Positions 1 to 12,939 are shown, counted from the stretch's first letter. The stretch: DNA of 64,000 nucleotides from Bostrychus sinensis (GCA_020698575.1 CM036242.1:19282124-19346123); one strand, 5' to 3'. The notes: generated by a model not told the origin, from the sequence alone. A program made the numbers and translations.

Positions 1-1543
1 ACCTGGAGGCTGAAAAATCACCCTCAGATGCAGACAGGAGCTCTGTGTTGTAGCCAGCCACTGTTAACAAACTAAAACTGGTCTCGCTGTCTGTCTCTGC
101 ATGTCTTTCAAACACCAGTCTGACACACTGAACCATGAACCACTGGTGACAGATAAGGAAAAATGCTTAAATCAGCTTAAATGTTTTTCTTTATTTATGT
201 GAATTTTCCACAAACTTATAACAACAACCTGTAAAAAAAAAATACCCTGGTCAGTTGGAAAGGCAGATATGAATGGGGATGCAGAATTTTGTCTTTTTTT
301 TACCACTAGAACTTAAGGAGAGATATTATAGTGTGCTAACTCGACTTTATGATCTTCATGCCATGTTATAATCATGTTTCCCCATCAAAAACATACCACA
401 AATCTCCAGGAAGCGCTAACAGCTGCTAACAGTTGTGCAAATGAGACCTCATGCTCTGTTCTGTCCATTAATGGCTTGGGCTGACATAGTGAAGTGGGCT
501 GTTTCATTAGAGAAAAGAAGACATTTTCAATAAATATTGCTTTTTAAAATTATTTTTTAAAAAAATGCCTATTTAGAGGTGTCCAAAATGTATTCAAAAA
601 GATTGAAAATTGCATAATGTGGCTACTTTATTGTGTGTTAAGATGTTAGACTGGCACTCTCTTAAGACTTTTTCGGTAACAATCTGTTGATCCTCTTGTC
701 TGAACATAACATTATTTTGCAAAAACAATGTAATTTTGTCCATTCCATTTAGGTCTGATGTAAAAGAGTAGTGACCTCTACTGAGAACATGAAGGGGAAA
801 TGAGCTTTGTAAACAGAGGGTTTTTCTTTTTACTCCCCCCAGAGCTATATTGCATCAGGCCTGGAGGTGGGACAGAGATGTTTGGATGAAAATAGGTCAT
901 GCTACCAATACACAGCCTAGGAGAATGGCAGAGGTCACCACTGCGCGCCAAGCTAAAAGAGTGTCTGCTGTTTCAGGCTATAGCTTCTGTACTAAGAAAA
1001 TAGAAGCAACAGGATAATTGTGGTTATCTGCCGTGGTGACATAGAGGTCAGACTTTGTTTCAATACTTGAGTGCTCAACGTTACTGATAAATTCAATGAC
1101 AGCACTCACAGGCATCCACTTTTAAAGTCAAATGTATAAAAATCACACTTGGGGGTAATGCATACTGCAGCTCATTAAATTTTCACATTACAGTCCTTTG
1201 ACAAGCTTCAGATTTCAAGACAGCATGCTATTGAGGGCGTGTCAGAATAGTCCCTCACGGCCACTCACATAAGACAAACAGCGGGGGGTGTCTATGCTCT
1301 CTGCCATTTGGACGATTAATGCATATCGCCACAAGGGCCCTATATGCTCCACAAATCCTTACGCCATCATAAGAAGCCCCGGAATGAGCTCTGATTATAT
1401 AGATTCTGGACGGCCCAAGATAGGAGAGCTTTAATCAAAGTTGGCGAGAATTCCTACAGTCTTTGGGGATGTCAGAGTTAAAATATATGATGGAAGAAAG
1501 GTTCCTACATGCAGAATGTCAAGATTGAAGGCTTCTTATTTAA

Positions 1544-1712
1544 AGTAACCTGGTACTTTTATTTCTTCTTTATTACTTCTGCTATTTATTTTCTGAGTAC
1601 ATTTTTCTTTTATTATTTGCAGATATTTTATTGGATAATTAGTTACTTTAACCCAAGTACATTTTTTTTTAAATCTCTAAAGAAGTACAGATTTTGAGTA
1701 CTTCTTCCACCT
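1544..1712 (+). repeat. Short MITE-like repeat ending in GTACTTCTTCCACC
   Basis: The segment is built from TACTTTTATTT and AAGTACA motifs and ends GTACTTCTTCCACCTCTG, the terminus of a very common teleost element made of AAGTA/TACTT words. The same end appears inverted at 5677-5689. It looks like a decayed fragment and carries no coding capacity. Confidence 0.5.
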
Positions 1713-2019
1713 CTGCTTATTTATCAAAAGCTTTCATAGATGGGCTCAGGGCCTAAAAGTATCTTATCAAACCTCTCACAGCATGCATGCCCGTCCTGCA
1801 TTCATAATCATCAATCAGTTTGTAATATGATCAAGCTCCCCACATCACTGACAGTCCACACCAGGAGGCCTTCACCATCTCCACACCCAAATAGAGTATT
1901 CCTTTCACCACTTCTTCTTTGCAAACGCGCCGTGGGATTTATTAAACATTTCCCATGGTTAGCCATTTACATACGGCCAATATCACAAGACTTCATTAAA
2001 CAAATAATCTGGGATCGCA

Positions 2020-2165
2020 TCTCTCTTCCATTGTTGGCAAATTGAATTATTGCTTTATGAAATTGAATTTCACTGCTATTATTTGTATTTTTCTGGCGGT
2101 AGGATGATGTAATTGGTGTGGTTTAATATTACTGCTGTTGATAAATGTGTTTGGTTTCTTCAGTG
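2020..2165. promoter_or_regulatory. Candidate conserved non-coding element (AT-rich, homeodomain-like sites)
   Basis: Unique, repeat-free sequence dense in ATTA/TAAT-type words (GAATTATTGC, GTAATTGGTG, TTTAATATTA), with no microsatellite or TE texture. This is typical of vertebrate developmental enhancers. The call is by texture only; conservation cannot be measured here. Confidence 0.3.
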
Positions 2166-2613
2166 CAGCCATAGACAGTCCAAAGGGCAGACGCGCCGCT
2201 CCTGAGCATGGGCCACCGCTGAGACGACGTTAATGACATTATGGCGGAGCACTAAGGTGCATAGAGGACATTTTGTGAGCAAGGAAAGGTGTGGAGGACA
2301 AAAATGTGATGGTACTGTAGCATGTGAGACCCCTTTCCTGGTCTTGTCTCAGTCTCAAATGCATTTTTCTTTTTTTTCTTTTTTGATCTCGTCTAAATTT
2401 ATCAGTGGCTCAAGTGTCTAAAGAAGGAAAAAGTATATATGTGTAGAGCCCAGTATAAGAGCATTAGAAGAACCAGGAAAATTAGATATCAGTTAGTGCT
2501 CTTGGCTTCCTAGATGGAAGTTGTGAGATAGGGGCAGGCATCACACAATATCTCTGGATGGAGTTTGTGTTTCCTCCCAGTAAACGGTAAATCACACAAC
2601 AGCACCTTTCTAG

Positions 2614-3241
2614 TAGGGCTGGTTATTTCCAACAACCTCACAATACAATACCTATCGCGAAACATTCTGAACAAAGCACAGGGTCAAACAAGTTTACATG
2701 AATGTTTTATATTCTGTATATTGGCAGTGAAATAACCTAACCAAGATGACAATAACAGACATTAGTACATAAAATAATGCACATTTTAACAAGCTTTAAT
2801 ATAACCTTATAGCCTTAACTAGCAACTATGGCTTATCTAGCCTACGTCTTGTCATGTTTTTGTGAAGAAAAAAATGTATCCACATGTTGAGCTGAGCTGT
2901 AATGTCCCCAGCAGTGGAGCATACTCTCTCTGTGCCCTGGATGCAGTGATTATTTCATGCCAAGTTGGACACAAGAGGATAAGTAACTTTGTTCTCTCTC
3001 AATTGCCCTTTACAAACACACACCGTTACATGGACCCTCTCCTGAAATCTTCAAGAGGGACTTGTTGTTTGTACGCAACAGCACTTTAGGGAACAGCTTC
3101 AAAACTGCCGTTCCAGCTGTTTATAATATATTAACGTCATTTAAACAGCTGTATTGATACAGCAGCATGTGTATCGATACGTGTATCGTCTAGAAGTACT
3201 TCACAATATATCCCCATATCGATTTTTTAAGCACAGCCCTA
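2614..3241. mobile_element. hAT-like non-autonomous element (TAGGGCTG ends)
   Basis: The element begins TAGGGCTGG and ends CACAGCCCTA, so its 8-bp ends are inverted repeats. The flanking octamers (CTTTCTAG at 2606-2613 and CTCTCTAC at 3242-3249) match at 6 of 8 positions, as expected for an old hAT target duplication. The inner right end is rich in GTATCGATAC-type words, as in the abundant fish repeats with cATATCGat motifs. No transposase is present. Confidence 0.65.
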
Positions 3242-3245
3242 CTCT

Positions 3246-3600
3246 CTACCTCCATGGGCACTCAAACCGCTTTACATCAAGGAACTATTCAATCATTCAC
3301 ACTTACAAACACACACATTCATAAACCAGTGTACGTAGACACTGAGGGCAAGGAGGGAAGAAGTGTCTTGCCCAAGGACACAACAACAATATGTAACAGT
3401 GGGAACAGGGATCGAACAGTCAACCTTTTGGGTGAGCGTCTCTACTTACTGAGCTACTGAAGGGCTGTCTGTCTGTGACAAATTAGCCATTGCCCAGGGT
3501 GTGCCCTGCCTAAGGCTCATAGTTGCTGAAATAGGAACTAGGCAGGCAAAACCCCCAATGAGAATAAGTGGATGAAGATGAATAAATTAAGATGAATTCC
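3246..3600 (+). repeat. Two abutting teleost dispersed repeat fragments
   Basis: 3246-3462 matches a common fish repeat with the words CACTCAAACCGCTTTAC, GTCTTGCCCAAGGACAC and GGGATCGAAC. 3485-3600 carries CCCAGGGTGTGCCCTGCCT, the tail of a common SINE-like repeat also seen at 16150-16460 and 58130-58395. Both abut the hAT-like element just upstream, forming a nest of insertions. Confidence 0.6.
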
Positions 3601-5664
3601 TTAAAATGCTCAGGATGTATCTGAACCACTGATTTATAGTTAGTGTTAAGTCTAGAAGGTTGGGTCTTGATCTGGTCTCAGTTTGTCTTGGTCTTGGTCT
3701 TGACTCTGTCTCGGCCCCTAAAAGTCTCGGTTTTGTGGTCTTGCCGAGAACACTAACAGACGCTCAGAGTCACTGCAGGGAGGCTATCTTCACTATAGCT
3801 AAGACTGGATAGTTGTGTTTACTGTTTAAATATGGGCTATAACATTCAATGGGGAGCGTAATTAGCAGTGGCCCATAAAACAGACAACAAAGCAAGTAAC
3901 AAAAGACCATCTCTGATGCATATCCTTGAACCCACAGCGAGGAGATGGAGATATTTACAGTACAAAAAGATTCTGCATCTCTGTCTTTCATGTGCATTCC
4001 TTTACACAACTATCTACATGTTTTCAAAATAAAAACAAAGAAAGTAGAAAAAGGAGGAGTTTCTCTGTTGGGGATAGCAGGATGAAACACTTCTTCACAA
4101 GTTATCCCTGGAAGTACGGTGAGAGCAGTAGTCCCGAGAGCTCCTGTGTCCACTCTGAATGACACTCCAGCAGCTCGGCTCTCTGGGGAGCTTATTCACA
4201 AGGCACTGCATACACACACACTCTCAAAAGAAAGGCAGGGAAGAAAGGAAAAAATATGCCTGCTTTCTTCCCTTTTCATTTCTCTTATCTTTGATGCTTC
4301 ACTGTACAAACCTGGGTTCTCTCTTTGTAGCGTGTTGCAAATGAAAACATCGGAGGAGCGCAGGAAAAATGATGCACCCCTAAGGTGGGAAGAGAAGGTG
4401 ACTGAACAGAGGTGCAACCGAGCTGTTTTCAAACAAACACCAAAAAACAGAAAGGAAAGTGGAACATCTTGTTAATGTGCTGCCTACACTATAACCTTGC
4501 ACTTATATACATTACCTGTTATTTCTTACCGTGAGAACTAACTCTGTGCTTTGAAAAATAAACTTAGCCATCTCAAAAAAAAAAAAAGATTGTAGCATTC
4601 TTCATATATAATTGTGGTCCATGAAAGCACCATTGGAAATAAGCTGTTCAACCATTTGATATGCCTGAAACATGGAGGCTGGTGTAGTTAAGCATTTGAT
4701 AGTTTTTCGGTTTGTTCTGTGTTTTGACAGAATGGTGCCTAAACCCAACAAAATCAAAGTTTGAATATTCTTTGCCAGTCTACAATCCCGCATTACTTCC
4801 CAAAGCCTTTTCTGCTAAAGTACTCAAAGTTCTCCCAAGAGCTAACATGATTCACTGCTTGTTGGCAAAATGTGTTAGGACTGTAGTAAGAGTCTAATTA
4901 CTGGAAAAGGGTTCTGAGTTTTTCATTATGTTTGCTATGTTTCTTTGAGAGAATTGTTATCATTATCAATCTAATGATAATTCTGGTTAACTGCTACTAC
5001 TATCAAACAGATACAGATGTGCTCCACCCCACAAACGCCTGTGTTCAACAACTAAGTTATTGCTAAGCAAATTTTGTATCTATTCTTAAATTGTATATTG
5101 GCAAGAGCAATACTATATATAGCAACAAGATGAAAGTGATTGCAAAAATTCTTAAACTCCTAATCTATTCATTGACATGTAACAAAACTGAGGCAATAGC
5201 ATTTTTCACATTATTCTTCAATGCACATCCACCTTGCAAATTTAGTATTGATTCTTACAAGCCTTCACTTGCTAATCACAAGTCTACAGTTTTTTTTTTT
5301 ACATGTCTTTTTGCATGTATCATTTTTTTTCAATATTGTGTTTTCTTCATTCACCTGAACGCCACAAATGGAGCTTAACCGATGCAGATAGCAGCATATA
5401 AATCAAGCGGGAGGCAGTGCATTGGCGCAGGGGGTCGATAGCATAGTCAGAACAAGCCATAACAGCATCAACATCAATTCGACAAACCACTAAAATGGGA
5501 CTGTAAGGAATCCAGGCTGGGAATTAAACAGAGATGAGGCAATAGGCGTGACTGTACATGGGAATTAAGTGCAACTCTGACAGACTCCAAACAGGCCTAG
5601 AACAACAAGGAAATGAGAAGATGAAGCATGGACAATGTTTGTCTTATTTTGTAATACAAGAATT

Positions 5665-5955
5665 AAATGGGAAAAGTGGAAGAAGTACCATAAATCTGTA
5701 CTCAATTAAAGGTACTATTACTTAAAAAAAGTAATTGGTCTAGCACTACAGTTTAATTTTAGTTAAGCTACTGTTGCTATTATTACTACCACAACTACAA
5801 ATACACCTACTTAAAATGTACTTGAGATGAATAATTTCTTCCAATATACTAATTACCTACTACCAAGTTACTTTATACCTCTTTTAAATCACACAGTTGA
5901 AACATTGAACAATTATATGGCTTTAAAATACATTAAAATAGTACTAGGCTACTTC
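5665..5955 (-). repeat. MITE-like repeat with GTGGAAGAAGTAC end
   Basis: It begins GTGGAAGAAGTACC (5677 on), the reverse complement of the end at 1697-1710, and continues with AAAGGTACTATTAC and AAAATGTACTTGAG words. It ends near 5955 around AGTACTAGGCTACTTC. Degraded, non-coding. Confidence 0.5.
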
Positions 5956-6289
5956 TGTAGTGGGCCCATCTCCTGAGATGTGGGTGTTTATGATCCTGTA
6001 TAGGCACTCCAGCCTATATAGGTTCTGTCTTGCCTTGGGGAAAGAGCTTTGAAAGGGAGGTTAGGGGGCATCTCTGGTGTTGGCAAACAACCACAAACAA
6101 GCCACTTCACATACTGATGCCTGCGCTCTCTTCTTCATTTCCTCCTCCTGTCTGGCTGCCACGTTCCTACAACTCAGAGCCCACATACAAAGAGCTGCAC
6201 ACCGCTTTATCACTACTCTCTGCCCAGTTCACCATCATCTATTTATTTATCCTGATCCAGAAAATAAAGAGGGAAATGAAAACACACCT

Positions 6290-6600
6290 TTTTCATTATT
6301 TTTTTGTCGTTCAGTCAATGCTTTCCAGCTGACTAAAATTCATATTTATGCTAATATGTGGCACCTCTTTCCGCCTCTGCCTCGCATGGGAGATGGGAGC
6401 CAGGCTTGAATTAATGACATTGCATCGGCGGTAATGTTTGCTGCGTTTCATTAGCTGGTATATCTTTAATTTCCAATAAACACAGTAATTAGGCGAGGTA
6501 TCCACAGAGACGGGCCCTGGCAGGCTGCTGCCGTGGTAACAGCTGTAACTGAATCTGCACCGAGGTAACAGCAGCCGAGGAAGACTTTCAGCTTAACCAA
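6290..6600. promoter_or_regulatory. Candidate conserved non-coding element with POU and homeodomain-like motifs
   Basis: A unique block with an octamer-like TTATGCTAAT near 6346-6356, TTGAATTAATGACATTGC near 6408-6424, CATTAGCTGG and ACAGTAATTAGG (about 6483-6494). It then becomes a GC-richer stretch with paired GTAACAGC words. It contains no simple repeats or TE ends. Assigned by texture and motif density only. Confidence 0.35.
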
Positions 6601-7854
6601 ATCCTGCCTCACAGTGGGAAGGGCCTCAATTCAATTATATGAAAATGAAGCCCACCAATGATATCCGCTGGGCCATTGGATGAAAAGTGAGAGAAAAGTG
6701 GAAAACAAGTAGTGAATATGTGCAGAGGAGATAGGGCTGACCAATATGATTGTGGCAAATGCTGCAAGCAAATCAAAAAGTAATATAAATGTAGACATAT
6801 TTCAGCTTTAATCTTTCTTCAAAACTATTTCACTTCACCTCATTTTTCAAACTTCTTCTAAGGAAACATTTTGCATATACTAAAAAATCTGTCCCCTTGC
6901 ACACAGCCTCTTTCACACCGTGAGTACAAAGGCCAGGATTAATCCAACACATTATCGTCAAAGGACGTGTCATGTACAGAGTCGAAATTTACCATCATGA
7001 CCTTTCAGTCTTTTACTAAGCCATATCCTATCCTACTTTTGCAGACATACTTTTGTATACCCCTTTTATAGTCATCTGAGGATTTCTTCTTCTTAAACGT
7101 GATTTGCAATGTGGAGGATAAAGAACAGCGTGAAGACTAAAGACAGGAACTCGACAGCAAAGAGAAACAATGATGAGACAAAGCATTTAGAATCCTCTTT
7201 CTTCTACAAATGTTGAGATTGTAGCTGAAAAGGAGCTCAAGGTAAGATTGGGTAAAACAGAGTCTGACATTGGCTTGCTTTCCAGTCCTGATTTATAGAC
7301 AAACAAATGAGGAATTGCAAAATAGTTAGCAGGTTGTGCTAGGTACTCAGACCTAGTCACCCAGAGTTCATAATGAAGCTGAATGCAATCTGAATAGCAC
7401 TGATTTTTCCAAGGCTAAGCTGAGACGGACATATTTATGGAACAGCCATTCTACAGGGACACAGTGACACAAACCATTTTATTTTAAGTAGTGCCCAGGG
7501 CCTTTATTTACTTCATCTGCAAAAGGTATCAGCCTTGAATTAAATATGAAGCCACATGTCTAATTCACTCTGTTGCACAGGCGAGATTGGTCAGATTTGA
7601 GTCCAAAGTCTGCCTACAGCCCTGTTCTCACTGCAGCTCCAAAATAACAACTTGTATTACACAGGACATAATTTCACAAAAAAAGCTTTTTTTAATAAAC
7701 AATGCTGCATGTGCATGGATGGAACAACAGATAAAAGCTCAAAAACTGGACAATAATAGTATTTTTTTTCTTCCCTTTAAAAACACCTTATTGCTGCATC
7801 ATGTCTCATGTCAAATGAACCAAATCAATAAATTAATGTTGAATATTTTATATA

Positions 7855-8133
7855 AGTGGTTTTCAAACACTGGCCTGAGACCCAAAAGAGGGTCGTAAAA
7901 GATTTTATTTGGGTTCCTAAAAAAGTAATTACTGTAGATAAAAAAGTGAGTCGTTGACATAATCAAGCTGCAAAAGAGCACCAAAATAAAGTTTTGTGGA
8001 GCCATGAAGAGTAATTTCTATTAAAGGAAATGAAGCTTAAAACAATTTAGGAACCTTCAACAACAAAAAAAAATATGGTTCTAATACCATATTGAAATAT
8101 GAGTGCCATGAAGAAAAAAAAAAGTGAACCACT
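7855..8133. mobile_element. MITE with AGTGGTT ... AACCACT inverted ends
   Basis: It starts AGTGGTTTTCAAACACTGG and ends AAGTGAACCACTG. The terminal words AGTGGTT/AACCACT are inverted and the interior has GACCCAAAAGAGGGTCG, as in the common vertebrate repeat with AGTGGTTCTCAAAC ends. A clear target duplication was not found. Confidence 0.55.
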
Positions 8134-8339
8134 GTGTTATTTTGCAAAACCGTACAGTTTGTTATAGCATAGAGCAAGCTTATCTATAAATTCACTAGGA
8201 CTTACTGTATATTTGTGATTATTATTTCATATCTCTTTGTGTTTATTGTATTGGAAAGATGTCTTATTTCTGACATTTGCAAATGGATTAGATAGATTCT
8301 TTGTCAGCACTTGTCAGTCCAAATCTCATTGTTTCTACT

Positions 8340-8480
8340 ATTCTATTCTACTCCTGCTCGGCTCCGCCTCCCGTGGCTTCACTCTCCACAGTATATAAAC
8401 CGATACAGAGGCTATGGAAAGGTCATAGCTCACTGGTAGGTCCCTGGCAGCCAGCCGCTCCCGCTGCTCTCCATACGATC
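8340..8480 (+). promoter_or_regulatory. TATA-like element with an upstream GC-rich box (weak promoter candidate)
   Basis: TATATAAA at 8392-8399 follows a GC-rich CTCCGCCTCCCG about 25 bp upstream, and the next 80 bases are unusually GC-rich for this window. No open reading frame with recognisable product follows, so any transcript would be non-coding. This may be coincidence. Confidence 0.2.
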
Positions 8481-9182
8481 TGGTTCCACGTGGAGGTTAT
8501 GGGAGCCTCTGAGCATCTCTTCTTCCCTGTGGGTACCCTAAAACCCTGAGCCCAGACTGGTCTCTCAGCATGTGAAATCCATAATGTCAGACATCTCCAT
8601 ATCCCCAGTAATCAGCAGATCAACTGGGACCATGTGCCGGGGCCGTGATTAGCGACAGAGGCTCACCAGTCCTGTTCAGACTTCGCACTGGAGAACAATA
8701 AGAGTTGACGTCTCCATCTGCTGCCATGAATTACTGCTGCTGCTTTGCCTTCTACTCCCTTCACCAAGACAGCGTTGTGAAGAGGAGCTTGTAAATACTG
8801 GAAGAAGTCAAAAGGCAGGGGGGGCTCACCTTCCCATTTGAGTTGATCTTTGGGTGAACATATGGCCAGAGTGCAACGTCTCGGCAGGCTGGATTAGGAG
8901 CAGAGTAACAGGCTGTGAGGGAGTAGCGATGGGCACTTTGGCTGGAGCACCACGTAATCTACCCAGCAAGCCAAGCACAGATGCTGGGCCACGCAGGGAG
9001 GCTCAGTCCTCGTTAAGGGTCCATTACAGAAAAGTCCTGGTTAAAAAATACTACTGTGAGGAGAGAATGTCCAATAAATGGTGGGCAACAGAAATGAAGG
9101 ACGGAAAGGAATTTTATGGAATAATTAGTTAAAGGCCTTACAGTTTTTACAGTGATCATGCCTGCTTTTCTCATCACAGTTA

Positions 9183-9515
9183 CAACCCCAATTAAAAATA
9201 AAAGTTGGAACACTGTAAAATATAAATTGAAACTGCAAATCTAATAAAACTGTATTTTATTCACAATACAACATAAAAACATATTAGGTGTTGAAACTAA
9301 GACCATTTACCATTTCATGAAAAATAAACATTTTTAATTAAATGACAGCAAAACAAAGTTTTACTATTAAACTTACTCTACATGGGAAATCACAGCATAA
9401 TGCAGATAATATATGATAGGTTGTTTATGATGGATTGAGAACAAAATATGATTTTATGAGATTTTGTTTTATTTACATTTTAGACAGTGTCCCAACTTTT
9501 TTTGAATTGTGCAGG
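9183..9515. mobile_element. MITE-like repeat with ACAACCCCAATT / AAGTTGG ends
   Basis: The left end reads ACAACCCCAATT, then AAGTTGGAACACTGTAAAAT. The right end reads TTTACATTTTAGACAGTGTC then CCAACTTTTTTTGAATTG, so the ends are inverted relatives. Another copy's right end is at 41225-41280. This is a familiar fish DNA-transposon-derived repeat. No transposase. Confidence 0.6.
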
Positions 9516-10830
9516 AACAACTGATGAGCACCAGATGAGCTCATGTGTAGCACTGTATAAAACCCAAAAGTTGCCCATATCCAATCTTTTACTGAATCCT
9601 CCTCTTTACCTTCTGTGGCTTCAGACAGACTTATTTTGTGAAAATGCTCTCAGTTAACAAAGGTGGAAAATGATAAAAGGAAGAAGCCTGAGGAATCATG
9701 CTCAATTGAACACTGGGGAGGATGCTAACACGGGGCTCTGGCACTTCTGCCAACATGAGTTAGCCTTACTAGATGCTGCGGCGTTGATTAAGAGACAGGA
9801 TGGGAATAGGTTTCAGTTCTGTTCAGTCTGAGTGCAGCAGGTGCAGGCAGGGATGAGCCAAAGTGATGACAATGTTGATCAGCCCCCAGTCTGCACACTG
9901 CAAAAAATATGTTCCATTTAAGACATATTCACCTTCCATTTTTCTTTTTAATGTTTTGTGACACAAATGTAGTTTAGGCTTTAAAATACTACAGTAATAA
10001 AAGTGCTGCATAATAATAATCAATCTTAACTTTTTATAATTATTTGTTTAACGAGTAATTTCCTTTTTACAACTATGTGTGATGTTTATGGCCCAATTAC
10101 ATCCCAAGCACGCTTTTACAATTATAATATCATTGTTTAGTATGGCCATGTAAAGTGTTATACATGTTGGTGGCTTTGCATAACTTTTCACTATAGGAAA
10201 TGGTTATTGCAAATCCATTATAACTTGTCATTGTGGTAAACTTAAAAAAATACATTTTAAAAGGTAAACTGTGCAAATGCTATATTCTAGCTCCTGGTAT
10301 TGTTTAAACTTTTACTTAAATATAGAAAAAAACTACTGCAAACATATTACCATCAATTGCTATTCGGTGCTATTTTATATAGACATTTTATGCAGTGCAG
10401 AAGCTGGGAGAGATTCTCTGGAGAAGCATGTAGGCCGAACTGATGTAAGGGAGATTTTTCCTCTCCACTTTTCACTGTAACAACCTCCCTGAGCATTTCA
10501 TAGCTGCATATGCTGCTGCTTAAAGCACCACTGAGATTTATGCCGTTGTCAGCTCACAAGGGTGCAATCAGGAATAAAGATCCCATAAACCCCTCTGATG
10601 TGTCCACAGGTACGGCAAGACTAGGTTATTGCTGATGGCATATAAAAAAAACATGTAACATTGGGTTTGCTACTTTTTCCTCTTGCTTATGAGGAGTAGA
10701 AGCATACACATGTTTTAAGTGAGTTTCCAGGACCTCTATAATTGAGTATGTCATTAAATCCCATAATAAATACTTTAGTGATGACTAGAAAACAAGTTTG
10801 ACCACAGCAGTGAGCTAGCTGAGCGGTGTA

Positions 10831-11412
10831 CACCAATCGGGCATAACATTATGACTACCTGCCTAATATCTGTTGTCATGGCGTTATGGTGTTGATATCA
10901 TGAAATGTTTGTGAGGCTCATACTTACTCCATGTTATTTGAACTATGTCTTTACATAGTGAGTTGAAACGTGAAGACGGAAGCCTATAGGAGCCCCTTTT
11001 TGTTAAGCTAAATTTGAACTACGCAGCTGTTTACCTTGGTGGTCCCATTTTGAGCTAAGGTTAACAGTTATTTATGATGGGCACCTGGCTCTGCTCCCAT
11101 CTTGCCTTTTTAGGTACTTCTGCTATTTGGTTTTGTCAGTTCTAAGGTTAACTCCTTAAAACTATTGGCTCGTGGCCATGTGTTATCGTTGGAGATGCTC
11201 TCACTCAGTCATCTAGCCATCACAGTTTGGCCTTTGTCAAAGTTAATCAAATTGTTACGTTTGACCATTTTTCTAACACCTCCATTTAGAGGACAAAACG
11301 CTGCTTAATGCTGTATATCCCACTATATCCCACTTAACAGGTACCATGATGAAAAGATAATCTGTGTTATTCATTTCAGCTGTCAGTGGTTATAATGTTA
11401 TGCCTGATGGGT
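10831..11412. mobile_element. Gutted Tc1/mariner-type element flanked by TA
   Basis: The left end CACCAATCGGGCATAACATT is inverted at the right end (TATAATGTTATGCCTGATGG), with about 20 of 25 positions matching. Both sides are flanked by TA (10829-10830 and 11413-11414), the Tc1/mariner target. The 580-bp interior has no transposase reading frame and seems to contain unrelated repeat sequence (ACGCAGCTGTTTACC, TTATTTATGATGGGCACC), so this is a non-autonomous or rebuilt copy. Confidence 0.65.
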
Positions 11413-11559
11413 TAATGCTGCTCAAAACTAAAAGAGGCTAGGATGGTTAAGGAAGTATGCACATCACGTTAAAGCTTTAGGCCCCCTTTGTTTAAATCCT
11501 AAGTAATGCTGATTTCCTCTGGGTAACCAAGGTTGCCAAGAGTGTGTTGTGTTAGTGAA

Positions 11560-11746
11560 TGTGTGTGTGTGTGTGTGTTTGGGATGTTTGTCCACTCATG
11601 AAGTCCAGCCAGGTTGGCATCTGCAGTGTTATGTGTTCTACTGCTGGGGCTATGCATAAATGTGTGTGACTTCATTTGGACTCTATACACTACTGGCTAT
11701 GTGTGCGTGTGTGTGCGAGTGTGTATGTGTGTGTGTGTGTGTGTGC
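11560..11746. repeat. Two GT/TG microsatellites
   Basis: A (GT)9 tract at 11560-11578 and an interrupted GT tract at 11701-11746 (with C and A interruptions) lie 120 bp apart. Confidence 0.9.
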
Positions 11747-12179
11747 ATGCCAGGCTACCACTCAATAGGTTACATAAGTGTATGCGGACCCTTCAGGGGC
11801 TCCTAGCTTTGTGTCCAGCTGGCGTGTTTGCCTGCTTCTAGCTTTTCACTTCTACGGAAGAACTAACTTTCTTTATCTCCTGCTACACCTGTGTTTCCTG
11901 AGTTTTAATTGATTTATTTGTTCTTCAGATAAACTAGGGTGACTAACAGGGCTTTGCTGATACAAGCAAGCGTCGCTGCTGAGACAATTTACTTTTTCAT
12001 TCTGTATTTTCATGGTGAACTTGTCAGTTTTACGGATAGCCAAATAGTATCTACTCAATCCATCACGGTTCAAGTATGTGGTCAAACTACAGTGTTTGAA
12101 AGAAAATGTCTAGCTCTCTACATGCCTGCACAGTTTGATGACTGATGGGAAAAGTATTTGCGTGAAGGCCGAAGTATGA

Positions 12180-12610
12180 AAGGTGTCTTGCTGATGTCTG
12201 TGTGAGATTGCTCCGTGGTAATCAAAGAGGTGGCACAGTGTCATACACATCCGCAGGCTGTTTTTCCCTCCCAGGGACAGACGAGAGCTGCTGGGCGATG
12301 GCTTGGACATCTCGGGCTTGGCTGAGGTTGCACTGCCACTCTCTCTTCCTCACTCTCGTCCCTCCACCCCCTCTGGGCATCTCAAGGGCCGTCTATCCCA
12401 CTTCATCGCATCACGCCATAGCGACAGCTCTTCCTCGCCTTCCCCATCAATTCCCAAGCTGGCCGCAGCTTCTGCATCGTCTCCTGCATCCTCAGCCAGT
12501 CAGCAGCTGCCCGACAATGCCAGCACTGACAATCGCTTATCCTGCTGTCTTCAAGTCTGTCAACCCTAGGCCTGTCAAATTAATGTCACAGTAAACAGCC
12601 AGGGAGGGAG
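12180..12610. other. GC-richer unique block of unknown role
   Basis: This block is clearly GC-richer than its surroundings and contains no repeat. One frame is serine-rich, but its frame starts at TTG rather than ATG, with no splice-site support, so I do not call a gene. It could be an exon of an unknown transcript or a conserved regulatory block. Confidence 0.25.
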
Positions 12611-12939
12611 AGGGAAAGTACAGAAGAGGTGAAAGTGGTTAGGAATGGAGTGCAGATGGAGCAGGGTGGAGCGTGATGGTGGATGGGTTAAAATAGAAGC
12701 AGAATGGCTCACAATGGCACACTTGTGACATATATATCACTGTGACCCTATCTTCTTCTGATGCTGGCTCACTCCCATCAGCGTCCCCTCTGCCGTCTTT
12801 TTCCTCATCTTTCTCCCAGGTAATTCCCTCAGTCACATCAGTCCTACTCATCTCTCACGGTGCTTTTCGGTGACACACATGTTCTGTCTCCATCCCCTGT
12901 AGTCTCAAAGCGCCAGCTCAACACCACTTTGATTCACAC

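Noticed and set aside
12202..12594. Two overlapping proline/serine-rich frames
   Set aside because: One begins with TTG, neither shows a known domain, and GC-rich DNA gives long frames by chance. Kept only as a finding about composition.
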